From: Paraburkholderia sp. BL10I2N1
GTDB taxonomy: Bacteria > Pseudomonadota > Gammaproteobacteria > Burkholderiales > Burkholderiaceae
NCBI RefSeq assembly: GCF_004361815.1
Contig: NZ_SNWA01000001.1
Location: 2,790,001-2,854,000 of the forward strand
Direction: 5' to 3'
Length of the DNA: 64,000 nt
Shown: positions 1 to 8,803 of the stretch, one piece after another
Position numbering within the stretch: position 1 is the first letter of the stretch
How the letters are laid out: each line of letters begins with the position of its first letter
Position numbers and translations under genes: made by a program
The notes under the pieces: generated by a model
Seen by the model: the letters and a program-made list of their open reading frames with translations, nothing else
Databases searched by the model: none
Told to the model about the DNA's origin: nothing

Positions 1-1
1 G

Positions 2-619
2 ACGCTGATCGCGGTCACCTCGGGCGCGAACATGAATTTCGACCGGATGCGCTTTGTCGCCGAGCGTGCCGAAGTGGGCGAGGCCCGCGAAGCGGTGTTC
101 GCCGTGACGATCCCCGAAGAGCGCGGCAGCTTCAGGCGCTTCTGCGATGTGGTCGGCACCCGCAGCGTCACCGAATTCAACTACCGGATCGCCGATGCGC
201 GTTCGGCGCACATCTTTGTGGGCGTACAGATCCGCAATCGCGGCGAATCGGCGGAGATCGCGAAGGCGTTCGAGGCGCACGGCTTCGCCACCGTCGACCT
301 GACGAACGACGAACTGTCGAAGCAGCACATCCGCTACATGGTGGGGGGCCGTTCGCCGCTCGCGCACGACGAGCGGCTGTTCCGCTTCGAATTCCCGGAG
401 CGGCCGGGCGCGCTGATGAAGTTCCTGTCGTCGATGGCGCCGGACTGGAATATCAGCCTGTTCCACTACCGCAACCAGGGCGCGGACTACAGCTCGATCC
501 TGGTCGGCATTCAGGTGCCCGGCACGGAAGACGGCGAATTCGCCCGCTTTCTCACGACGCTCGGCTATCCGTACTGGGAAGAAAGCGCGAATCCGGTCTA
601 CCGGCTGTTCCTCGCCTGA
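2..619 (+). CDS. ilvA: Threonine ammonia-lyase (dehydratase), biosynthetic, C-terminal part
   Basis: The reading frame is already open at the window edge, so the gene starts upstream. The first visible residues (TLIAVTSGANMNFDRMR) are the end of the PLP-dependent catalytic domain of IlvA, which deaminates threonine to 2-oxobutanoate for isoleucine synthesis. What follows is two tandem ACT-like regulatory domains (PEERGSFRRFC near codon 40 and PERPGALMKFL near codon 140). This two-ACT arrangement is that of the long, isoleucine-inhibited biosynthetic form rather than the short catabolic TdcB form. The C-terminus (NPVYRLFLA) is typical. No irregularity is seen in the visible part. Confidence 0.95.
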   Translation, partial: TLIAVTSGANMNFDRMRFVAERAEVGEAREAVFAVTIPEERGSFRRFCDVVGTRSVTEFNYRIADARSAHIFVGVQIRNRGESAEIAKAFEAHGFATVDLTNDELSKQHIRYMVGGRSPLAHDERLFRFEFPERPGALMKFLSSMAPDWNISLFHYRNQGADYSSILVGIQVPGTEDGEFARFLTTLGYPYWEESANPVYRLFLA

Positions 620-627
620 CAGACCGG

Positions 628-649
628 CCGGGAATACCGCCGTTCCCGG
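628..649 (+). terminator. Possible hairpin after ilvA
   Basis: CCGGGAA (628-634) and TTCCCGG (643-649) form a perfect 7-bp stem 9 bases after the ilvA stop. There is no following T-run, so this is at best a weak intrinsic terminator. Confidence 0.3.
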
Positions 650-876
650 AACGAAGGCGCTATGTAAGCCTTTGATGACTTGCCGCGGCAAGCCCGGCAA
701 CGTCACAGCGTCATTCCCCGAGGCCGGCGCGTGGAACCGGGGCTGCTGCGACGATCAATTGGCAAGGCCGGGCGACGGCTCGTGGGGGCTGAAGCCTTGT
801 TCCACGGGACCCGTAAAAAAAATTGAAGTCTGGCGAAGTTTGTACCGTTATAGGGGGTGTCTTCACACGGCAAACC

Positions 877-1356
877 ATGATGTCGCACTCCACTCCGGTA
901 TCGCCTTCGGGCAAGAAGCGCCGCGTCGCCAGCCAGGTAGCGGCCAGTACGCGATTGCTGCCGCTCCCCGATGAGGTGGTGAGCGCTCTGCTGATCGACT
1001 ATCACATGGCTTTGGCCAGTCTGCGTCAGGGACGCGGCGATCTGCGCCATTTTGTGACGATGGCGCGGGTTGTCGTGGTGTCCTGCCACCTATTCGACGC
1101 AGGTTACGGTGAGGCCCATATCGACGGTTTGATGGAAGTTCAGGACGCGCTGGATCGCAGCCACCGGATGGCGGCGGAGTCCACCAACTGGTGCGTGGAC
1201 GACGCAACGTTCGAATTGCTCGCCGACCTGTTGACGCTGCACGAGCAGCAACTCCGTGAAGCACCGTTTCACGTTGTCGCCAGATCGAACGAGAAGATGG
1301 AGCTGGGCGTCAGCATGTCCGGCACCCGGGCGTCGGGTATGCGCACCGCGGCGTGA
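877..1356 (+). CDS. Hypothetical protein, conserved-looking, unknown function
   Basis: A protein of about 159 residues starting at the tandem ATGATG (877/880); an in-frame upstream extension to 823 lacks a convincing ribosome site. The N-terminal ~30 residues are basic and Ser/Ala-rich. The rest looks like an all-helical soluble domain (LPDEVVSALLIDYHMALASL, then MEVQDALDRSHRM). There is no signal peptide or membrane helix. Similar Burkholderia proteins are sometimes labelled Fis-type regulators, but I see no recognisable helix-turn-helix. It stands alone between ilvA and a convergent sterol-desaturase gene. Function is not known. Confidence 0.6.
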   Translation: MMSHSTPVSPSGKKRRVASQVAASTRLLPLPDEVVSALLIDYHMALASLRQGRGDLRHFVTMARVVVVSCHLFDAGYGEAHIDGLMEVQDALDRSHRMAAESTNWCVDDATFELLADLLTLHEQQLREAPFHVVARSNEKMELGVSMSGTRASGMRTAA

Positions 1357-1398
1357 TTCGCGCGGTATCAGTCCCTTCTATCTCCTCTGCCGGCGAAT

Positions 1399-2403
1399 TC
1401 AGCTTGACGCGCTTCCATACGTCCGGCGTCCGCGCACGCGCTCGACGATCCGCCCGAACGCGAGCCATTGCTGCGCCAGCAGACCCTGTCCATAGGCGCG
1501 CCCCACGCCGTGCGGCGCAGGCAACTGGTCACGGATACCAGTCGGCTCGACCCTCCTGTTCCACGAGGCGGTGCGAAAGATCATGTCCCACCACGGAAAC
1601 AGCACGCCGAAATTACAGCCATAGCGGGTGCCCTCGTGGCCGTAGCCGACCGCATGATGCCGCCGATGAAAAATCGGGCTGACGATCAGACGTTCGAGCA
1701 ACCATCCATAGGGCAGGCGGGCGTTCACATGCTGGACGCTCTGCATGAAATTGCCGACAGCCACCAGCACGACGAACTGGGTCGGCTGCACGCCGATGAA
1801 GAGCGAGATAGCCGCGAAAAACGCTGCCTGGATGATGTCGTCGAGAAAGTGGTTGCGATCGTCGGCCCATAGCGACATCTGCTGCTGGCTGTGATGCACG
1901 GCATGCAGTTCCCACCACACGCCGAAGCGATGCTGCCACCGGTGATACCAGTAGCCGGCGAAATCGAGCACGACGAGATAGATCAGGAACGACACGACCG
2001 GCTGGTCCGTCACGCCAGGCCAGATGCTGTCGAGATCGGTGTTGGGCACGTAGTGGATGACCATCAGGCTCTGCCAGTGATTGAACAACGGCTGCAGCAT
2101 AAAAAAGAACGCCGTGTTGATGATGCCCAGTTTGGCGATCCAGGTGTAGATGACATCGGCGCGCAGCGCCTTGCGGTCGTGCCATGTTTCGGCGGGCCGC
2201 AGCGCCTCGAGCGGCCGCAACGCGAGATACGTCACGCTGACCTGCAGCGCGCCAATGATCACCCAGTAAAGCGCGTCGTACGTATCTTCGTCGTACCCCA
2301 TCAAACCGACGCGGTAGAAAAAGGGTTGTACGACATCGACGTACAGCAGCGTCTGCAGCGCCGAGATGCCGTTGTCGAGCTGGGCGAGGATTGCTTGGAT
2401 CAT
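1399..2403 (-). CDS. Sterol desaturase / fatty acid hydroxylase family membrane protein
   Basis: A 334-residue integral membrane protein with several hydrophobic helices. It carries the di-iron histidine clusters of the fatty-acid-hydroxylase superfamily: HRWQHR and HAVHHS (around 180-200), then HVNAR and HRRHH (around 255-280). These enzymes hydroxylate or desaturate lipids or sterol-like substrates using O2; the substrate here cannot be read from sequence. I place the start at 2403 (MIQAILAQLDNG), which gives the usual family length and has a purine-rich stretch upstream. The longer frame to 2571 would overlap the relic gene upstream. The gene lies directly downstream of that relic, probably once in one operon with it. 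Confidence 0.88.
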   Translation of the reverse strand: MIQAILAQLDNGISALQTLLYVDVVQPFFYRVGLMGYDEDTYDALYWVIIGALQVSVTYLALRPLEALRPAETWHDRKALRADVIYTWIAKLGIINTAFFFMLQPLFNHWQSLMVIHYVPNTDLDSIWPGVTDQPVVSFLIYLVVLDFAGYWYHRWQHRFGVWWELHAVHHSQQQMSLWADDRNHFLDDIIQAAFFAAISLFIGVQPTQFVVLVAVGNFMQSVQHVNARLPYGWLLERLIVSPIFHRRHHAVGYGHEGTRYGCNFGVLFPWWDMIFRTASWNRRVEPTGIRDQLPAPHGVGRAYGQGLLAQQWLAFGRIVERVRGRRTYGSASS

Positions 2404-2453
2404 CAGAGGTCTCTTTGAAAGCGGGTCATGCCAGGCAGCATCGAGTTGGCCCT

Positions 2454-2719
2454 TCAGTCCGGATTCGGGGCGACGACCGGCGCCCGTTCGGCAAAGTACA
2501 GGCCGTGCGGCGAGCGGCCGACTGCAATCGTCTGGACCAGCTTGTGCGTGGTCATGTCGATCACGCCACATGCTTCGCGAACCGGAACCTCACCCATAGA
2601 TAGCGGCGATCGGCCGATAGTTCCATGTCATCCGGTCCGGGCATCAGTCCGGTAATATCGCCGACTTTCGTCAGGGTGTCGGAAGCTGTAAGGAAGCCGA
2701 CGGACGGGATGTCTGCCTA
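2454..2719 (-). pseudogene. Relic of a YVTN beta-propeller repeat protein (C-terminal fragment, frameshifted)
   Basis: On the minus strand, one frame from 2716 down encodes DIPSVGFLTASDTLTKVGDI followed by MPGPDDMELSADRRYLW and FRFAKHVA, then hits a stop. Shifting one base near 2573 continues as VIDMTTHKLVQTIAVGRSPH, ending VAPNPD with stop at 2456-2454. Joined, the two pieces read as the last repeat of a YVTN/NHL-type beta-propeller (SADRRYLWV, VIDMTT, TIAVGRSPHG). An in-frame stop at 2719-2717 bounds it upstream and no start is present. This is seen in the sequence; the ancestral function is not known. It lies just upstream of the sterol-desaturase gene in the same orientation. Confidence 0.7.
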
Positions 2720-2843
2720 ACGGATGAGCGGGTGCAGTGGATGACAGGCAAGCGGGTTCAGCTTAAAAAAAATCGTATGGATTCGCGTGTTTGGGCTTTG
2801 TTTGTCCGCTGTGAAGGTACGAAGTCAAGAGCGAAGCGGATCT

Positions 2844-3653
2844 TCACGCGTCGTCCGCTGTGCCGGTGATCGCCGACGCGGAAATCCATTCCTGCCACTG
2901 GGACGCGAAATCAAAACCGGAATCGACTGCGAAGGCCGCATCCAGTGCCTCTCCTAGCGTCGATCCGCGCTGCAACGCGACGAACGCAGCGTGTGCGGCA
3001 GCGGAGTGAAGCAGTACCGTGGGACGCCACAACGGACGGACGACGAGCGTGTGCGTCGGTACGTCGATGTGTTCAGGAAAAACGCCGCCCGGTTGATGGG
3101 CGAGCCAGATGTCGGCAATCGCATACGGCGACACGATGGACGCGCACGCAGGATGCACCGCGAGGCGCGCATCGAGCAGCGCTTCGCTGCCGGTTTCGTT
3201 CCACGCTTGCGGCGTGAAGACGGCAACGTCCGCGGCGAACCAGGCGGCGTGCACCGCCCATTCGAGGCGCGCGACATCAGCGAAATATCGAAAGCGTGGA
3301 TCGTGTTCGCGGGCTTCGATGAAAACCGGCATAGATGCACCAAAGCGGTTGAGGTCGCCGCTTTGCGACGGATGCGCCCGTCCGTAGGCGAGCGACAGCG
3401 CGTCGAAATAGCTGTCGCCGACGAGGGCAAGCAGTACCGGATAGGCACTGGCGAGTGCCGCTCGCCAGTGAGCCCTCAGGTTGCGCCGGTACAGCTCGAT
3501 GCGTTTCGGGAGCTCGCCAGGTGGATTGGGCGACGATGGCGCGGGTTTCAACGCGGCGAGTGCCGCCGGTTCACATTCCGTGCCGGCCAGCGCATCCGCG
3601 AACACGCGCTGAAGCGAGTCAAGTGACACCGGCGACTCAGGTTGCGACGTCAT
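2844..3653 (-). CDS. bufC: DUF2063-family partner protein of a DUF692 RiPP enzyme (BufC/HvfC-like)
   Basis: About 269 residues with the DUF2063 signature: an N-terminal helical domain ([12 protein letters not shown], then [20 protein letters not shown] and [20 protein letters not shown]). It is followed by a C-terminal mixed domain. In the HvfABC/Buf systems this protein binds the precursor peptide and works with the DUF692 iron enzyme. I start it at MTSQPESP (3653); an ATG at 3671 is also in frame. Either way its start overlaps the end of the DUF692 gene, indicating translational coupling in one operon. Confidence 0.82.
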   Translation of the reverse strand: MTSQPESPVSLDSLQRVFADALAGTECEPAALAALKPAPSSPNPPGELPKRIELYRRNLRAHWRAALASAYPVLLALVGDSYFDALSLAYGRAHPSQSGDLNRFGASMPVFIEAREHDPRFRYFADVARLEWAVHAAWFAADVAVFTPQAWNETGSEALLDARLAVHPACASIVSPYAIADIWLAHQPGGVFPEHIDVPTHTLVVRPLWRPTVLLHSAAAHAAFVALQRGSTLGEALDAAFAVDSGFDFASQWQEWISASAITGTADDA

Positions 3654-4521
3654 CGCCGTGTCCCTCAGCAAGCGTTGCAGCGCTGGCGCACCTTTCTGCC
3701 CGATGCTGTCGTGTGAGTCGAACCTCGTCGAGCAGCACGCTCAACGGCGGCAAATCGGTGTCCCATTCGATCAGCGTCGGCGTCTTGCCGAACCGGTCGA
3801 GCGCGTATCGATAGAGCGTCCAGACGGCGGGCGCGACGCGTGAACCGTGATCGTCGATCACAGCGACGTCGGTCACGCAATGTCCTGCAAGGTGGATCTC
3901 GCCGACCATCCCGGGCGACAGGTCGTGCATCGCGGCCACGGCGTCTTCGCCATGATTGCACTGATTCACGTAGAGATTGTTGACGTCGAGCAATACGCCG
4001 CAGCCGGTGCGGCGCGACAGTTCGGCGAGAAAAGCGGTTTCGCTGTATTGGTCATCGCGATAGCGTAGATACGTCGAAACGTTCTCGACGAGGACTGGCC
4101 GGCGAAGCGTGTCCTGCACTTCGCCGATCCGGGCGCATAGCCGCTCGAGCGCCGCATCAGTCAAGGGCATCGGCAGGAGGTCATTCAGATGGCCCGCCGA
4201 TGTCGCGGACCAGCATAGATGTTCGGAGACCACCGCGGGCTCGATTCGCTCGACAAGACGCTTGAGCCTGCCCAGATGCGCGGTGTCGAGAGGAGGGGGC
4301 GAGCCGAGGCCCAGGCCGACACCATGAAGGCTCACAGGCAGATCGCGTCGTACGACGCCGAGCACGTGCAGGTCATAACCACCGTCGCCGAAGTAGTTCT
4401 CGCTGTGCACTTCGACCCAGTCGACTGCCGGCGTGGCGCCAAGGAAGTCGTTGTAGTGCGCGTGACGCAGCCCGATACCGACGCCGGGTGGTGCGCTGGC
4501 CAGTAAGTTGTGGTCAGTCAT
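3637..4521 (-). CDS. bufB: DUF692 multinuclear non-heme iron oxidative enzyme (BufB-like)
   Basis: About 294 residues from MTDHNLLAS, the expected length for this family. It has the TIM-barrel metal-ligand motifs [39 protein letters not shown] and EIHLAGH. Family members use a di- or tri-iron centre to convert cysteines of a precursor peptide, for example to thiooxazole-type groups that bind copper. The upstream DUF2282 precursor is frameshifted so that the two are now in one continuous frame up to 4821 (394 residues); DUF692 proper begins near 4521. Ribosome site before 4521 is weak. Its overlap with the DUF2063 gene supports a bufABC operon. Confidence 0.88.
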   Translation of the reverse strand: MTDHNLLASAPPGVGIGLRHAHYNDFLGATPAVDWVEVHSENYFGDGGYDLHVLGVVRRDLPVSLHGVGLGLGSPPPLDTAHLGRLKRLVERIEPAVVSEHLCWSATSAGHLNDLLPMPLTDAALERLCARIGEVQDTLRRPVLVENVSTYLRYRDDQYSETAFLAELSRRTGCGVLLDVNNLYVNQCNHGEDAVAAMHDLSPGMVGEIHLAGHCVTDVAVIDDHGSRVAPAVWTLYRYALDRFGKTPTLIEWDTDLPPLSVLLDEVRLTRQHRAERCASAATLAEGHGDDVAT

Positions 4522-4565
4522 GCTGGAGCGGGTGTGAGCGCCGGTCGGGCGGCAACGTGAGAGCG

Positions 4566-4821
4566 TCAGGTACCGACCGTGCCACCGAGTTTTTTCGCAG
4601 GTGCCTTTCGGGACATTCTTGAAGTCGCCCTTGTCGTTGTCGACTTTCGCCTCGCCCGCGCAGCCGTGCACGCCGGTCTTGCTGGCGCAGTCATTCTGGC
4701 CGGCTTTGGCGATACCGTAGCACTGCACGTTTGCTTCCGCGTGGGCGGCCGGGATGCCAGCCGTGGCGAGGCCGGCGAGTGCCGCCGCGACCAGCGCCTG
4801 GCGGCCGAGATTCGGGTTCAT
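4566..4821 (-). CDS. bufA: DUF2282 cysteine-rich precursor peptide (BufA1-like), frameshifted at an A6 run
   Basis: It starts at 4821 with a strong ribosome site (AGGAGAAGACC before ATG). Residues 1-28 are a Sec signal peptide ([18 protein letters not shown]). The mature part has four cysteines in the DUF2282 pattern ([35 protein letters not shown]). At 4590-4595 the coding strand has six A residues. With five, the frame would read [10 protein letters not shown] and stop at 4568-4566, the normal end for this family. With six, the frame runs on into the DUF692 gene. The precursor is periplasmic and copper-binding in characterised bufferins. Whether the extra base is real, slippery or a sequencing error cannot be told here. 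Confidence 0.75.
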
Positions 4822-5039
4822 GGTCTTCTCCTGGGTGTTTTCCTACCGATCAATATAAGGACTTCGTGTATCCACCGCGATGTTCAGGTGAACCACATCG
4901 CCATTTTCCTCAAAAATCGGCAGGAGAGGTGGTCCGTCGCAGGGCAATGGCATGAAATGTCAGAGAGTGCATAAAAGTTAGCCGGAAGGGTTGTCAACAG
5001 AATGGGGGCGTTGACTCTGGTTTTTGCCCCCCGGGGAAA

Positions 5040-5510
5040 CGGATGCAGGACACTGGGCTGGCTACGTCCCCCTATTCCGCTGGAACAGGGCATTCCCTTT
5101 CACGACACCTACGGTCGAGTCTTCGCTGCACTCACTGAGCCGGCTCGCATGGAACTGGCCAGCCGTGCATCTTCAGTGACCTTTATCACCCGATGGCAGT
5201 AGCCGGCGCTGTGGCCCGGCATGCACTCGATCGTGATGGTTGAGGTCACCCGCGAGATCGGCGACAGGATGAGGAAAGAGCGCCGCTGCTACGTCTCCAG
5301 CCTGCCCTGGACGCGGCACGCATCGCCCATGCGGTGCGCTCCAGCTTGCGCATTGAAAACAACCTGCGCTGGTGTCGTGACGTGGCCTTCGGCGAAGACC
5401 AACGCCGGGTGCGCGTGGGTCACGCCGCGCAGAACTTCGCCCTCCCCAGACGCCTCGTGATGAGCCTGCTGCACCAGGACGGCACGACTAGGACATGACT
5501 GAAAAAACCT
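5040..5510 (+). mobile_element. ISAs1-family transposase relic, copy 1
   Basis: Fragments of an ISAs1-type transposase are readable in shifting frames: PLEQGIPFHDTYGRVFAAL near 5075-5135, and later SLRIENNLRWCRDVAFGEDQ near 5345-5405, then RVRVGHAAQNFALP. These match the conserved HDTxxRVF block and the C-terminal IENxLHWxLDVxFxED block of the family. There are stops and frameshifts and I see no intact ends or terminal inverted repeats, so it is a dead fragment. A shorter copy of the same relic lies before the second adhesin. Confidence 0.65.
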
Positions 5511-5966
5511 TCGTCTGAAGGCCCGCGTGAGCGATGTTTATCGCGCTCAAGTCCTTGCCCGGCAAGCGATCTGGTGATCTGATGCGTCATGCCAATTGCC
5601 CTGATCGGATATTAGGACTGTGCCTATTTGCACTCCCTCTCGAAAATATAGACTGGAGTCCGCTAAAGAGATCAGCGCAAAGCGATCTGACTCTTCCGGG
5701 ATTCAACAGTTAACGACCGGTCGTCACCGGCTGTCCGGTGTTGGCGAGCGCGTGACCGTCACCATTTTCTAGCGAGAACTTGCTGATCTGGAAGGCAGGG
5801 ATTGTCTCCATAAGATAAGTAGTACTACGTTATATCGATTAACCAACTCTTGTAAAAGGAACGCATCATGAACAAGTCATATGTCAGCGTCTGGAATGAA
5901 GCGCTTGGGTCGTGGGTAGCGGCCTCCGAGAATACGGCGGCGCGCGGCAAGCGTAGCAAGGCAAAG
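5440..5966 (+). repeat. Duplicated upstream region plus signal-peptide start of adhesin, copy 1
   Basis: From the IS relic end to about codon 33 of the adhesin this segment is nearly identical to 8278-8803, at an offset of about 2837 bases. It includes the whole 5' region (GACTGTGCCTATTT, GACCGTCAC, CGTTATAT-GATTAACC), the ribosome site AAAAGGAACGCATC and the first codons. Both adhesins therefore probably share one promoter type. I cannot place the promoter with confidence. Confidence 0.8.
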
Positions 5967-7712
5967 GTAGTCAAGGCCATTGCTGCAGCGTCGCTTTTCG
6001 CGGCGGCACAGGCGGGTCACGCGAGCGTCGTCGCATCGGGCGACATCCCCACGGGCGGGGCTGCCTGCCCACCCAGCGGTACCCCGTTCACTTGGCTTGG
6101 TACCTCGTACACGAGCCAAAGCGTGGTAGATGGCAGTGGATACATTTCGATGGTAGGAGGGTGTTCGGCCAATGGTAATAACAACACTGGCGTCACGCTC
6201 TACGGCGCCTTTACGACTGTGACCGGGGACGGAGGTACGGCTTTAGGCTTCGGGAGCAGTGCTGCAGAGTATGGAACGGGGGTGGGCGTTCTGGCGAATG
6301 CCTCTGGAACAAGCAGCAGTGCGTTAGGCTTTAACGCTCTTGCTTCGGGTGCGTCCTCGGTCGCACTCGGTACCGCCGCGACTGCAACGGCGGATAATTC
6401 GGTAGCGCTGGGCGCCGGTTCGACGACGACGGCGAACCTGGCAACGCCGGGCTACAACCCGGGATCGAAAGCGCTCGCGGGCATAGCATCGGCGGCGAAC
6501 GGCGAAGTGTCGGTGGGTTCGTCGATGAACCAACGTCGCTTGACAAACGTCGCCTCCGGTTCGGCCATGACGGATGCGGTGAACGTCAGCCAGTTGCAGT
6601 CGGAAGCAGCAAAGTCGAACACGCTCGGCGCGGCTACGGCGGCAGCGCTGGGCGGCGGTTCGACCTATAGCGACTTAACCGGTGCGATCAGCGCGCCGAG
6701 CTACAGCGTGGGTGGCACGACGGTGCATAGCGTAGGCGATGCCGTCACCAACCTTGATGATCGTGTGACGGAGAACACGACTGACATCACGAAGATCCAG
6801 AACCAGCTCGGTGATGTCGGGACGCAATTGTCGGGTGCGGTGCAGTACGACCGCAACGCCGACGGTTCGGTGAATTTCAATTCGGTCACGCTGGGCGGAG
6901 GCCAGAGCGCAGGTCCCGTGGTCCTGACCAATGTCGCGAACGGCACAAGCCAGTACGACGCGGTGAACTTCGGCCAGCTGTCGGCGTTGCAGGACCAGGT
7001 GACGGATCTCAATGGACAGGTGTCGAACCTGACCGGACAGATGGAGAACGTCCAGCCGGGAAGCCCGACAACCGATATTCCGTCGGCGAGCAGCGGCGAT
7101 GGCGCGGAGATCAATGCGGCGATGCCTGGTACTGGCGTAGGCAGCACGGCCGCCGGTGCGGGTGCGGCTGCCTCGGGCAACTACGCCACGGCGATCGGCG
7201 CGAACGCCAGTGCGGTGGCGGACAACGCTGTGGCAGTCGGCGCCAGTGCGGCGGCGACGGGTGTCAACTCGACGGCAATCGGCACGGGCTCGCAGGCTGC
7301 CAATACGAACTCGGTCGCGTTGGGTCAGGGTTCGGTGACGGACCGCGACAACTCGGTGTCGGTGGGCTCGGCGGGTAACGAACGCCAGATCACCAATGTC
7401 GCAGCAGGTACTGCGCCGACCGACGCGGTGAACGTGGGTCAGTTGAACAGCGTGCGCAGCGATATGAACGACCTCCGCAAGGACGCGATGGGCGGTGTCG
7501 CCTCCGCGATGGCTCTTGCAAACCTGCCGCAGTCAGTCCTGCCAGGCCGGACCATGGTTGCGATGGGCGCAAGCACCTACGGCGGGCAGGTCGGTACCGC
7601 GCTCGGTATGTCCTACATGACGCGTGACAGCAAGTGGACGGTCAAGGGAGCAGCTACCACGAGCACCCGTGGCGAGATCGGTGGAGCGCTCAGCGCGGGC
7701 TTCTATTTTTAA
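5868..7712 (+). CDS. Trimeric autotransporter adhesin (YadA/BuHA type), short form
   Basis: A 614-residue type Vc secreted adhesin. It starts with an extended signal peptide region (MNKSYVSVWNEALGSWVAAS) and a hydrophobic core ending in AAAQAGHAS. Head-type SLG repeats follow (SSALGFNALASGASSVALGT, DNSVALGAGSTTT), then a neck motif (RRLTNVASGSAMTDAVNVSQ), a coiled-coil stalk, a second head block (NYATAIGANASAVADNAVAV) and neck. It ends in the four-strand YadA anchor terminating in aromatic GFYF. Trimers anchor in the outer membrane and display the passenger outside. Its last ~270 residues before the anchor are nearly identical to the second adhesin, but the anchor sequences differ. Confidence 0.93.
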   Translation: MNKSYVSVWNEALGSWVAASENTAARGKRSKAKVVKAIAAASLFAAAQAGHASVVASGDIPTGGAACPPSGTPFTWLGTSYTSQSVVDGSGYISMVGGCSANGNNNTGVTLYGAFTTVTGDGGTALGFGSSAAEYGTGVGVLANASGTSSSALGFNALASGASSVALGTAATATADNSVALGAGSTTTANLATPGYNPGSKALAGIASAANGEVSVGSSMNQRRLTNVASGSAMTDAVNVSQLQSEAAKSNTLGAATAAALGGGSTYSDLTGAISAPSYSVGGTTVHSVGDAVTNLDDRVTENTTDITKIQNQLGDVGTQLSGAVQYDRNADGSVNFNSVTLGGGQSAGPVVLTNVANGTSQYDAVNFGQLSALQDQVTDLNGQVSNLTGQMENVQPGSPTTDIPSASSGDGAEINAAMPGTGVGSTAAGAGAAASGNYATAIGANASAVADNAVAVGASAAATGVNSTAIGTGSQAANTNSVALGQGSVTDRDNSVSVGSAGNERQITNVAAGTAPTDAVNVGQLNSVRSDMNDLRKDAMGGVASAMALANLPQSVLPGRTMVAMGASTYGGQVGTALGMSYMTRDSKWTVKGAATTSTRGEIGGALSAGFYF

Positions 7713-7755
7713 GCAGTAGTTTCCCGGCTGCGCAGGCAGCCGGGGAAGTTCGGGG

Positions 7756-7788
7756 AAAGCACGCGTCAGATGTTCTGATGCGTGCTTT
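7756..7788 (+). terminator. Hairpin terminator after first adhesin
   Basis: AAAGCACGCGTCAGA (7756-7770) pairs with TCTGATGCGTGCTTT (7774-7788), a 15-bp stem with one mismatch and a 3-base loop, 44 bases after the stop. A second smaller stem (CCCGGCTGC / GCAGCCGGG) lies at 7723-7744. T-run is short. Confidence 0.55.
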
Positions 7789-8057
7789 GTCATATGTGGA
7801 GAACGGCACTTCATCGAAGGCAGTCTGCATCCTGATTACATTGTCGCCGGCAGCCGCTGTAAGTCCATCGCCGGTGCAACGCATGGGTGACGACATTGCT
7901 GGCGGGGCAGTATATCGTGTTTGACCGGATTGTTCTCCTTAACCGATGGATCCGCGCAGCCGTACGTCGGCTCACGATATGACGCAGATGCTGGTGGTGG
8001 CGCTGTGCGCGCTTCAGTTGGGCGCACAGTCGGGTGCGATCCAGATCTGGGGAGAAG
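7789..8057. other. Intergenic spacer without recognised gene
   Basis: Between the terminator of the first adhesin and the second IS relic I see no convincing coding sequence or regulatory motif. Confidence 0.5.
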
Positions 8058-8336
8058 TGAAGTTTGACTGGCTACGCCTCCTTCTTCCGCTGGAACAGGG
8101 CATTCCCTCTCATGACACCTACGGTCGAGTCTTCGCTGCACTCACTGTGCCGGCTCGCATCAGGCTGGCCAGCGGTGCATCTTCAGTGACCTCTATCACC
8201 CAATGGCAGCAGCGGGCCCTGTGGCCTTTGGCGAAGGCCAGCGCCGGGTGCGCGTGGATAACGCCGCGCAGAACTTCGCCCTCCTCGGACGCATCGTGAT
8301 GAGCCTGCTGCGCCAGGACCGCATCACTAGGACATG
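8058..8336 (+). mobile_element. ISAs1-family transposase relic, copy 2 (internally deleted)
   Basis: It repeats the relic at 5040-5510 (PLEQGIPSHDTYGRVFAAL, then RVRVDNAAQNFALLGRIVMS) but lacks about 180 internal bases. The deletion joins CTGTGGCC directly to TTTGGCGAAG. In copy 1 GTGGCC occurs at both deletion ends, so recombination between short direct repeats is the simplest explanation. No intact ends. Confidence 0.65.
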
Positions 8337-8803
8337 ACTGAAAAACCATCGTCTGAAGGCCCGCGCGAGCGATGTTTATTGCGCTCAAGTCCTTGCCTGG
8401 CAAGCGATCCGGTGATCTGGCACGTCATTCGATGGCTATGATCTGATATTAGGACTGTGCCTATTTTCACTCTCTCTTGAAAATATAGACTGGAGTCAAT
8501 TAAAGAGATCAGCGCAACGCGATCTGAGTCTTCCGGAATTCAACAGTTATTGACCGATCGTCACTGGCTGTCCGGTGTTGGCTAGCGTGTGACCGTCACG
8601 ATTTTCTAGCGAGAAGTTGCTGATCTGGAAGGCAGGGATGGTCTCCATAAGATCAGTACTACTACGTTATATAGATTAACCAACTCTTGTAAAAGGAACG
8701 CATCATGAACAAGTCATATGTCAGCGTCTGGAATGAAGCGCTTGGGTCGTGGGTAGCGGCCTCCGAGAATACGGTTGCGCGCGGCAAGCGTAGCAAGGCA
8801 AAG
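8278..8803 (+). repeat. Duplicated upstream region plus signal-peptide start of adhesin, copy 2
   Basis: Near-identical to 5440-5966, including the sequence around the ribosome site and the first ~33 codons. Single-base differences are scattered, and one A is lost in the run near 8342. Confidence 0.8.

Noticed and set aside
4822..5039. Sigma-70 or ECF promoter of the bufferin-type operon
   Set aside because: A TATATT-like box is present near 4852 on the minus strand but no convincing -35 partner, so I do not list it.
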